A program made the translations under genes and the position numbers. From Caldisericaceae bacterium (GTDB taxonomy: Bacteria; Calditrichota; Calditrichia; Calditrichales; Calditrichaceae): a DNA stretch of 11,070 nucleotides. The notes beneath the pieces are model-generated. The model did no database searches. It worked only from the letters and a program-made list of their open reading frames with translations, and was not told the origin of the DNA. The stretch's first letter is position 1. Each line of letters opens with the position of its first letter. This document shows positions 5,581 through 11,070 of this stretch, in pieces. The stretch spans positions 1 to 11,070 of the forward strand of contig JAGHBR010000517.1 of assembly GCA_021160885.1 (NCBI GenBank), read 5' to 3'.

Positions 5581-7386
5581 TTAGAGATTGAACATTTTTC
5601 TATTATCAACAATGTCTGCTTTTGCTTTAAGGTTCTCATACCAGCTGGTAAAAATTTTATTACGTTTTTCATTTAGCAATCGGGTTCTAATAGCTTCTTT
5701 TTGGGCTGCAAAAGCAGAAGAATCAAATGGTGTTTTTTCCAGTAATTTAAGATAGTAGTAACCTCTGGTAGTTTCTACCAGATCGGAAATTTCTCCAGGT
5801 TCCAGCGTAAAGGCAGTGGCATTGAATTCCGGCGAAAAGCCAATGCCAGGTACCGTAGAGGCACGGCTGAAAAATGGCGTTACGTCATGGTGTAGTTTCT
5901 TCTCCGGATCGCTTTCAGCTATCTTGGTAAAATCTTCTCCAGCCTTTACGCGATCGCTAAACTTTTCAATATGTTCACGGGCCAGGGCTTTTGCTTTTTC
6001 TGAACGAATACGATTGGTAATAATCGGTTTAACGGTTTCCTGTGGGCGATAACCTTTAGGTTCAATTTTGGTTACCGTAACAACTACATAGCCATCGTCT
6101 ACGTGATAGATGTTAGAAACCTCTCCCAACTCAGCAGCAAAAACAAAGGCCTTAATGGCAGCATGGTTACCTATGCCCGGAATAAAATCACCTGCTTTGG
6201 GGAACAGCGCTGTTTCCTTTACTTCGTAGCCCATGGTTTTGGCTTGTTCTATAAAACCATTCGTTTTGGCGTCTTCAGCAAATAGACGGGCATTGTTTTC
6301 TACCTCTTCCACGCGAGATGGCGCTGGATGTACCTTCATTAAAATGTGGCTGGCTTTTACTTTTAATTTTCCATTTTCTTTTTTCTTGTCTTCAACTTTA
6401 ATCAAATGAAAACCATATTGGGTCTTGATAGGTCCAACCACTTCGCCTACTTTGGCATTAAAAGCTGCCTCTTCAAAAGGTTTGACCATATCGCCTCTTT
6501 CAAAATAACCAAGCTCGCCTTTATTGTTTTTTACCGAAGGATCTTCGGAATATTCCAGAGCCAGGTCGTTGAAATTTTCACCGGCGGCCAGCCTCTTTTT
6601 AATGGATTCAAATTCCTGCATTACTGCCAAGGTGTCTTCTTTGGTGGTTTTTATTTCAAATTTTACATAAGCGATGGCCCGGCGTTCTTCCTGAGTAAAG
6701 TCCTCTTTATGTTCGTTGTAAAATTTTTCAATTTCCTGATCGCTGACTTTTAAAGAATCGCTAATGAATTGAAAACTATTGACACCCAGATATTCAACCT
6801 TGGCTTTAATATTATTTTTAATGAAGTCATCAAGTATTTCCTGGTCGCTGACACGAACCGAATTGGTAATGATGTTCTGCAATTTTACATAAGGAATTTG
6901 CTGACGGTAGATTTGTTCGATTTGCATCCAGGGAATATTGGGGTTGCCCAGAGCAGCACGGTATTTTTGCATGTCAAACACGCCATTGGTCTGGAAAGAG
7001 GGATGGCGTTTAAAATCTTCCAACGGATAATTTAAAATCTGGTAAACGACTTCGGAATCACTTACGGCAATTCCCAGACGTTTCATCTCTTCTTCAAAAA
7101 GCGTCTGTTGAACAAAGCGTTCCCATACCTGATCGCGCAGTTTCTGTAAATCATCGTCGGTAAAATTTTCTTTTCCGGTTCGTGCCTTTTCTTCCTGATA
7201 AACTCTTTGAAATAATTCATTGAATTCACTGTATGTCAATTTTTTGCCATTGACTTCACCTACCACATCCCGACGACGCGATTGACTGGAGTAGTCAGCG
7301 CCCCATTCAAAAACCATTAAGGCAATAAATGCAACAGCAACCAGAATGATAAATATTTTACTGAATTCGCGCATTTTGGTCATCAT
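5581..7386 (-). CDS. Membrane-anchored PpiC-type peptidyl-prolyl isomerase (PpiD/SurA-like)
   Basis: The 601-aa protein is a predicted periplasmic foldase anchored in the inner membrane. Residues 9-27 form one N-terminal helix after a short basic stretch, with the rest outside. Residues 41-200 match the SurA/PpiD N-terminal chaperone region (VVGEVNGKKLTYSEF at 41-55 is typical). A parvulin rotamase domain spans about 235-333 (LALEYSEDPS, GELGYFERGDMV, FGHLI-like YGFHLIKVED). A second, degenerate parvulin-like part starts at KASHILMK (344-351) and may end near GYYYLKLLEK (542-551). Length and domain order fit PpiD. ATG 7386 has AAGGAG (7403-7398) 11 nt upstream, a rather long spacing; the second ATG at 7383 is also possible. 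The gene is monocistronic, with a strong terminator after it. Confidence 0.88.
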   Translation of the reverse strand: MMTKMREFSKIFIILVAVAFIALMVFEWGADYSSQSRRRDVVGEVNGKKLTYSEFNELFQRVYQEEKARTGKENFTDDDLQKLRDQVWERFVQQTLFEEEMKRLGIAVSDSEVVYQILNYPLEDFKRHPSFQTNGVFDMQKYRAALGNPNIPWMQIEQIYRQQIPYVKLQNIITNSVRVSDQEILDDFIKNNIKAKVEYLGVNSFQFISDSLKVSDQEIEKFYNEHKEDFTQEERRAIAYVKFEIKTTKEDTLAVMQEFESIKKRLAAGENFNDLALEYSEDPSVKNNKGELGYFERGDMVKPFEEAAFNAKVGEVVGPIKTQYGFHLIKVEDKKKENGKLKVKASHILMKVHPAPSRVEEVENNARLFAEDAKTNGFIEQAKTMGYEVKETALFPKAGDFIPGIGNHAAIKAFVFAAELGEVSNIYHVDDGYVVVTVTKIEPKGYRPQETVKPIITNRIRSEKAKALAREHIEKFSDRVKAGEDFTKIAESDPEKKLHHDVTPFFSRASTVPGIGFSPEFNATAFTLEPGEISDLVETTRGYYYLKLLEKTPFDSSAFAAQKEAIRTRLLNEKRNKIFTSWYENLKAKADIVDNRKMFNL

Positions 7387-7433
7387 AAAGCCGAGTTCTC
7401 CTTTACTCTAAATTCATTTAAATTAAGCCAATG

Positions 7434-7462
7434 AATTTAAACTTAAAAAACGTGAAATTCAA
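7434..7462 (-). promoter_or_regulatory. Predicted sigma-70-type promoter of the isomerase gene
   Basis: On the minus strand TTGAAT (7462-7457) and TAAATT (7439-7434) are 17 nt apart. A 9-bp inverted repeat, AAATTCATT (7410-7418) and AATGAATTT (7430-7438), covers the -10 box and the expected start of transcription and might be a binding site. The AT-rich context lowers the weight of both. Confidence 0.42.
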
Positions 7463-7546
7463 ATTTGTTAATTTGGAATGATTTTAAGGGAGATTAGTTC
7501 CATTTTTTACAGCTCATTAAACAAAGGCAGCACTGCCGCAATCAAA

Positions 7547-7748
7547 ATTAGTAGCCGCAGGAACACAGAGAAATTGGCCTATTTTTTAAATATTGATTAG
7601 TAAAGGCTCCCTGGCCCGCAGGACAGGGAGCCACTGATTTAATTGATAGAACACGGATTACACGGGTTTTACGGATCTTATTTAAAAGAAATTAAGGTAA
7701 TAAGAAGTAGAAGCGCGCTACACCTTTACTTTTACGCGCTCAAATTCT
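7547..7748. repeat. Interspersed intergenic repeat, copy 2
   Basis: The order is TAGTAGCC, a CACAGAGA motif (7564-7571), a hairpin, GAGCCACTGATTTA (7628-7641), several ACACGGATT-like units (7650-7676) and a final 45-bp block (7704-7748). It parallels copy 1 at 1712-1895, with the 14-bp block identical and the 45-bp block 35/45 identical. Both copies have the same orientation and lie between divergent genes. Confidence 0.65.
7605..7632. repeat. GC-rich hairpin inside repeat copy 2
   Basis: GGCTCCCTG (7605-7613) and CAGGGAGCC (7624-7632) form a perfect 9-bp stem with a 10-nt loop. No T tract follows on either strand, so it is not a standard terminator. Its outer GGCTCCC core equals the stem of the terminator at the other end of the isomerase gene. 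Confidence 0.6.
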
Positions 7749-7830
7749 CAACTTGAGCTGGGGTGTAAATGCGTTTTATTAGGATAAATTTTTTTTCACG
7801 CATAAATAACGATGAGAAAATGTTTCGAAA

Positions 7831-7931
7831 TTCGATTTTCATTTTTATAAGGTTTAATAATTCTGATAGCACAAAGTGTTAAGAATTATGTTTTAATGAA
7901 TCGAAATAAGAGCCGAAGGCCATCGATTCGG
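7831..7931. repeat. Competing imperfect palindromes upstream of parA
   Basis: Left arm 7831-7837 (TTCGATT) plus 7840-7843 (CATT) can pair with 7895-7905. The same middle segment, GAATCGA (7898-7904), can pair instead with TCGATTC (7923-7929). Nested inside the first option is ATAATTCT (7857-7864) with AGAATTAT (7882-7889). Whether this stretch is transcribed is unknown, since the best parA promoter lies downstream of it. Confidence 0.4.
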
Positions 7932-8000
7932 AAGACAGTAAGACAGAGGATGGAGGTAGCGGGAAACATTTAGTTTTTATTCAGCCGTGGAAAAATCTGC

Positions 8001-8029
8001 TTGATTTAATTTAAGAAGTAAGTTAAATT
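8001..8029 (+). promoter_or_regulatory. Candidate promoter of the parAB cluster
   Basis: TTGATT (8001-8006) and TAAATT (8024-8029) are separated by 17 nt, 37 nt before the parA ATG. The -10 hexamer equals those predicted for the dehydrogenase and isomerase genes. AT-rich surroundings make other placements possible. Confidence 0.42.
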
Positions 8030-8066
8030 GCTAAGTTTAAAATTATGATTAATATGGATTGGATTT

Positions 8067-8834
8067 ATGGGGAAGATAATTACTATTACGAATCAGAAAG
8101 GTGGGGTTGGTAAGACCACAACAGCGATAAATTTGGCCAGTTGTATTGCTGTTGCTGAGAAAAGCGCGCTGTTGGTAGATATTGATCCGCAGGCAAATGC
8201 CACAAGTGGTATGGGTATTATTCCGGATGAACAGATCTATTCCACCTATGAATTACTGATGGATGATGTGCCCATTGAAGAAGTTGTAACCAAAAGCAAA
8301 GTACCTTTTTTAGATGTCATCCCTTCGCACATCCGTCTGGTGGGCGCTGAAGTTGAACTGGTTGAAGTTCCATCCAGAGAACATCGTTTAAAAGAAAAAT
8401 TAAGCAAATTAAAAGAACAGTATGACTATATCTTTATTGATTGTCCGCCGTCTCTTGGATTGTTAACTTTAAATGCCTTAACGGCAGCTGATTCGGTTTT
8501 AATTCCTATTCAATGTGAATATTACGCGCTGGAGGGATTATCGCAACTATTGAATACCATTCATCTGGTACAAAAAGGTCTTAATCCTAATCTGGCAATT
8601 GAAGGCGTATTGTTAACAATGTACGACAATCGATTAAACTTGTGTAATCAGGTGGCACAGGAAGTGCGTGAATACTTTAAAGAAAAGGTTTACAAAACTG
8701 TGATTCATCGCAATGTGCGTCTCGGTGAGGCGCCAAGTTTTGGCAAACCGATCATCATGTATGATGCGGTTTGTGTAGGAAGTCAAGATTACATCAGTCT
8801 GGCAGAGGAAGTTATCGGTGAGGAAAACAAATAG
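8067..8834 (+). CDS. Chromosome-partitioning ATPase ParA (Soj family)
   Basis: The 255-aa cytoplasmic Walker ATPase dimerises on ATP, binds DNA non-specifically and is cycled off by ParB, moving chromosome origins and, in some bacteria, influencing DnaA. The deviant Walker A motif KGGVGKTT is at residues 11-18, the A' segment LLVDIDPQ at 35-42 and the Walker B FIDCPP at 123-128. EAPSFGKPI (221-229) is the family-typical C-terminal motif. The protein lacks the N-terminal helix-turn-helix of plasmid type Ia ParA, so it is the short chromosomal kind. Only a weak Shine-Dalgarno (GGATT) precedes ATG 8067. Its last 17 nt overlap parB, indicating translational coupling. Confidence 0.96.
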   Translation: MGKIITITNQKGGVGKTTTAINLASCIAVAEKSALLVDIDPQANATSGMGIIPDEQIYSTYELLMDDVPIEEVVTKSKVPFLDVIPSHIRLVGAEVELVEVPSREHRLKEKLSKLKEQYDYIFIDCPPSLGLLTLNALTAADSVLIPIQCEYYALEGLSQLLNTIHLVQKGLNPNLAIEGVLLTMYDNRLNLCNQVAQEVREYFKEKVYKTVIHRNVRLGEAPSFGKPIIMYDAVCVGSQDYISLAEEVIGEENK

Positions 8835-9693
8835 ATTAGGAAGAGGCCTAAGCGCCCTGATTCCCGAAAAAGAACATTTGACGGAAAGCGGGCCGGCTGC
8901 TGGTTTTTTAACCGAGGTAGAAGTCGCTTTGGTACGTCCCAATCCCTTTCAGCCGCGGCAGGATTTTGATCCGCAAAAGCTGGAAGAATTAAAAAATTCG
9001 ATTCAGGAAAATGGCATTATTCAACCCATTACGGTCAGGAAAAAAGACAATCATTATGAGTTGATTGCCGGGGAACGTCGGTTAAGGGCCGTAAGCGATT
9101 TGGGCTACGAAAAAATTCCGGCTTACATTATTGATATACAAACCAAAGAAGAAATGCTTGAGCTGGCCCTGATTGAAAATGTACAGCGTGATCATTTAAA
9201 TCCTATTGAGCAGGCTCAGGCTTATCAGCGATTGATTGATGAGTGCAAGCTCACACAGGATGAAGTCGCAAAAAAAATTGGTAAAGATCGCTCAACTATT
9301 ACCAATTTTATCCGGCTTTTAAAGTTGCCGGCTAAAATTCAGGAATCGGTTCAAAAAGAAGAGATCAGTATGGGCCATGCCCGGGCATTATTGGCTATTG
9401 ATGATCAGCAGGCGCAATTTAAAATCTGGCAAAAAACGGTTAAAAATAAACTGTCGGTTCGCAAAGTCGAGCAGCTGGTGAAAGATTTCCAGAATAAAAA
9501 GGAAATTGAAGCGCAAAGCAAACGGCCTAAGCGATCGGTATTTATTCAAAAAATGGAATCGGAACTGAGAGAAATTTTTGGCACCAAAGTAAACATTCAT
9601 TCGCGAAAAGAAGGCGGAACTATTGAAATTGAATTTTATTCGCCTGAAGACTTAAATCGTTTGTACGAAATAATAGAACGATTGAAAGAGTAG
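8818..9693 (+). CDS. Chromosome-partitioning protein ParB (Spo0J family)
   Basis: The 291-aa CTP-dependent DNA clamp loads at parS and stimulates ParA. The N-terminal LGRGLSALIP (7-16) is the ParA-activating segment. The CTPase/ParB-N domain covers about 33-130, with GERRLR at 85-90 (nucleotide-binding box) and ENVQRDHLNPIEQAQAY at 120-136. A helix-turn-helix lies near 144-170 (TQDEVAKKIGKDRSTI), and a C-terminal dimerisation region ends the protein. The start is GTG 8818, with GAGGAA (8805-8810) 7 nt upstream. It lies inside parA, so the stop of parA and the start of parB overlap by 17 nt. No complete parS site is visible in this window; in many genomes parS sites lie near parAB. Confidence 0.96.
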   Translation: MRKTNRLGRGLSALIPEKEHLTESGPAAGFLTEVEVALVRPNPFQPRQDFDPQKLEELKNSIQENGIIQPITVRKKDNHYELIAGERRLRAVSDLGYEKIPAYIIDIQTKEEMLELALIENVQRDHLNPIEQAQAYQRLIDECKLTQDEVAKKIGKDRSTITNFIRLLKLPAKIQESVQKEEISMGHARALLAIDDQQAQFKIWQKTVKNKLSVRKVEQLVKDFQNKKEIEAQSKRPKRSVFIQKMESELREIFGTKVNIHSRKEGGTIEIEFYSPEDLNRLYEIIERLKE

Positions 9694-9700
9694 GAATAAA

Positions 9701-10495
9701 ATGGCCCATCGTTCACGTCAAAAAAAATACATTAACTTTTTAATCATTCCGGATGGTAAAGAGGAATCGCGTTCTTTTCGTTTGTCGGTGGCCTTTGTTC
9801 GATTTTTAATTTTTTTGTTGGTCATTTTATTGTTTTTGATTTCCGGCGGTTTTTTAGCTTATTGGAAATTGGGTTCGCTTGTTTTGGAAAATAATCATTT
9901 AAAAGAAGAAAATTTTAAACTGGTAAAAAGTTTAAAACAAGTCGATCAATTAAAAGAAGAACTGGTTACTTTGCAAAATTTTCAAAAGAAAATACGTTCT
10001 TCTTTCGAAGGTTACCTTAAAGTAGAAGCACCGGCAGACCAGGATTCGATTTCCTGGAATGAATTAAATTTTGAATCTATGGACATTGGGCGGTCACGTT
10101 CACTTTTCAACAACATCCCTTCTCTAATTCCGGTGGAAGGCTTTATTGCACGTGGCTATGAGCCCTCGTCGTTGTTAAGTGATGCTCATTTGGGTATTGA
10201 TATTGCGGCCAAAACCGGAACTCCTGTTCGGGCGCCTGCTGATGGAGTAGTTTTATTTGAAGGCTGGACAAATGATGGCGGGTATACGCTTGTCATCCTC
10301 CATGCCTTTGGTTTTATTACGCTTTACAAGCACAATCAGGTCAACATGGTTAGAGAATTGGAAAAGGTTAAAAAGGGCCAGGTCATCGCTCTACTGGGGA
10401 ATAGCGGCAAAATCACATCCGGTCCCCATTTACATTATGAAATCTGGCGTAATAATCAGCCTGTAAATCCGATTAATTATTTAAATGAACGTTAA
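9701..10495 (+). CDS. Membrane-anchored M23 family metallopeptidase (LytM/lysostaphin-like)
   Basis: The 264-aa protein is a predicted peptidoglycan endopeptidase facing the periplasm. A basic cytoplasmic N-terminus (MAHRSRQKKY) precedes one helix at about 31-55, then a predicted coiled coil (about 62-100). The LytM domain covers about 145-260. Zinc ligands look complete: H163 and D167 (HLGID), and H245 of HLHYE (243-247), with H211 in LYKHN as a likely catalytic residue. It is therefore expected to be active rather than an EnvC-like activator. It starts 7 nt after the parB stop, with AGGA overlapping that stop. The bactofilin gene follows after 23 nt. M23 enzymes paired with bactofilins are known cell-shape partners (for example in Helicobacter), which supports a wall-shaping role. 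Confidence 0.92.
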   Translation: MAHRSRQKKYINFLIIPDGKEESRSFRLSVAFVRFLIFLLVILLFLISGGFLAYWKLGSLVLENNHLKEENFKLVKSLKQVDQLKEELVTLQNFQKKIRSSFEGYLKVEAPADQDSISWNELNFESMDIGRSRSLFNNIPSLIPVEGFIARGYEPSSLLSDAHLGIDIAAKTGTPVRAPADGVVLFEGWTNDGGYTLVILHAFGFITLYKHNQVNMVRELEKVKKGQVIALLGNSGKITSGPHLHYEIWRNNQPVNPINYLNER

Positions 10496-10518
10496 TTTTA
10501 GCAAAAAGGGAAAAGAAT

Positions 10519-10926
10519 ATGGCATTCAAAGGATCGGCGGAAAGCAGCTCAAGCGAATTAAATTTTATTGGCAAAGGTACGGTTGTAAACGGTGAGCTGC
10601 ACACCGAAAGTAGTTTGAGAGTTGATGGAACCGTTAAAGGCAAGATCATCTGCAAAAGTACATTAACAATAGGAGAAACGGGTAAAATAGAAGGAGAAAT
10701 TCAAGCTACGAATGCGATTGTTGGCGGTAAAATCGAGGGGAAAATATTTGTTAATCAAAAATTAGTGTTAGAGTCGAAATCAAGTTTAATTGGCGAATTA
10801 AAAGCAAGCAAATTGATTATTGATGAGGGGGCGGTTTTTCAGGGCAGTTCCGATATGGGCGTTGGTCAAACTTCAGGCAGCGTCCCGTCAAAAAATCAGC
10901 CCTTAAAATCCAATGAACAAAAATAA
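10519..10926 (+). CDS. Bactofilin (polymer-forming cytoskeletal protein)
   Basis: The 135-aa protein assembles without nucleotide into filaments on the inner membrane and scaffolds wall-modifying enzymes. Residues 15-110 show the right-handed beta-helix repeat pattern, with about ten short turns rich in G, I and V (for example SSLRVDGTVKGKI, STLTIGETGKIEGEI, NAIVGGKIEGKI). Flanking Ser/Gly-rich tails are disordered, and the short N-terminal MAFKG could serve as membrane contact. The ATG follows AAGGGA by 7 nt. The stop overlaps the next gene by 14 nt. Adjacency to an M23 peptidase is typical of bactofilin loci; linkage to parAB also exists in Myxococcus. Confidence 0.93.
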   Translation: MAFKGSAESSSSELNFIGKGTVVNGELHTESSLRVDGTVKGKIICKSTLTIGETGKIEGEIQATNAIVGGKIEGKIFVNQKLVLESKSSLIGELKASKLIIDEGAVFQGSSDMGVGQTSGSVPSKNQPLKSNEQK

Positions 10927-11070
10927 AAAACGTAATTTTGCCCAGGATTTTCATAAGGCATTTCAAGTTGCAACGCCTTATTTAAGTATTGTCTATGTGA
11001 TGATTGGTGGAGTTTTGTTTTTTGGCTACATAGGCAATTACTTTGATAAAAAATTGGACAGCAGTCCTCT
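10913..11070 (+). CDS. AtpZ/AtpI-like F0F1 ATP synthase accessory protein (5' part)
   Basis: Only the first 52 codons are inside the window. The protein begins with a lysine-rich stretch and has a membrane helix from about residue 22 to 40 (YLSIVYVMIGGVLFFGYIG). It then reads YFDKKLDSSP, the typical motif after helix 1 in the AtpZ/AtpI family (G-x-x-x-D-x-x-x-x-x-x-P). These small proteins assist c-ring assembly or magnesium/calcium transport of F-type ATP synthases, usually as the first gene of the atp operon. The ATG at 10913 lies within the last codons of bactofilin (14-nt overlap) without its own Shine-Dalgarno, so translation is probably coupled. Right-hand neighbours should be atpI, atpB, atpE and so on. 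Confidence 0.82.
   Translation, partial: MNKNKKRNFAQDFHKAFQVATPYLSIVYVMIGGVLFFGYIGNYFDKKLDSSP

Larger units (their letters stand above)
7387..8066. other. 680-bp divergent intergenic region
   Basis: No credible gene is visible. From left to right it holds: the predicted isomerase promoter with an overlapping inverted repeat (7410-7418 with 7430-7438), repeat copy 2 (7547-7748) with an internal GC-rich hairpin, a set of imperfect palindromes (7831-7931) and a candidate parA promoter near 8001. I looked for the 16-bp parS consensus (TGTTTCACGTGAAACA) and found only an unconvincing half match, CGTGAAA at 7451. Confidence 0.6.

Noticed and set aside
6406..6753. Plus-strand reading frames inside the isomerase gene
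   Set aside because: They are antisense shadows of a well-supported 601-aa protein with recognisable domains.
7451..7457. parS half site CGTGAAA
   Set aside because: Only 7 bases match and the palindromic partner is absent; expected by chance in AT-rich DNA.

Overview
The window is 11 kb of moderately AT-rich bacterial chromosome, dense with ordinary housekeeping genes. Probable organism: a Gram-negative of the Calditrichota/FCB type. This rests on a PpiD-like periplasmic foldase, a parA-parB-M23 peptidase-bactofilin-atpZ gene string, and degenerate 'ACACGGATT / CACAGAGA' intergenic repeats. The assignment comes from recalled gene organisation and was not checked by any search. Most predicted promoters look like sigma-70 sites with 17-nt spacers, and most genes have clear Shine-Dalgarno sequences.

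Region 1 (1-1991): a gene-free stretch with two strong inverted repeats (38-90 and a nested one at 124-254). A minus-strand POT-like MFS transporter follows. Its divergent promoter region, shared with the next gene, carries copy 1 of an interspersed repeat.

Region 2 (1992-4477): a plus-strand pair, a lysine-6-dehydrogenase-like/saccharopine dehydrogenase-family enzyme and a flavin reductase-like FMN-binding protein, with only 11 nt between them. A DUF1648-type four-helix membrane protein follows; its best-looking start codon is out of frame with the body of the gene. An inverted repeat lies in the convergent gap after it.

Region 3 (4478-5580): a divergent pair, a 63-aa acidic protein on the minus strand with a near-consensus promoter and a GNAT acetyltransferase on the plus strand. 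Next comes a gap holding a reversed repeat fragment and a UUCG-loop terminator that serves the following gene.

Region 4 (5581-8066): a minus-strand membrane-anchored PpiC/PpiD-type peptidyl-prolyl isomerase, then a 680-bp divergent intergenic region holding repeat copy 2, a hairpin and imperfect palindromes.

Region 5 (8067-11070): a tightly packed plus-strand cluster of parA, parB, M23 peptidase, bactofilin and the beginning of an AtpZ/AtpI-like gene. The ends overlap by 17 nt (parA/parB) and 14 nt (bactofilin/atpZ). It appears to join chromosome segregation, cell-wall shaping and the start of an ATP synthase operon in one transcription unit.

I found no tRNA, rRNA, CRISPR array, IS transposase or complete parS site. 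I saw no convincing novel multi-gene system. The non-coding repeats, the DUF1648 reading-frame problem and the segregation/cell-shape/ATPase cluster deserve the closest look.
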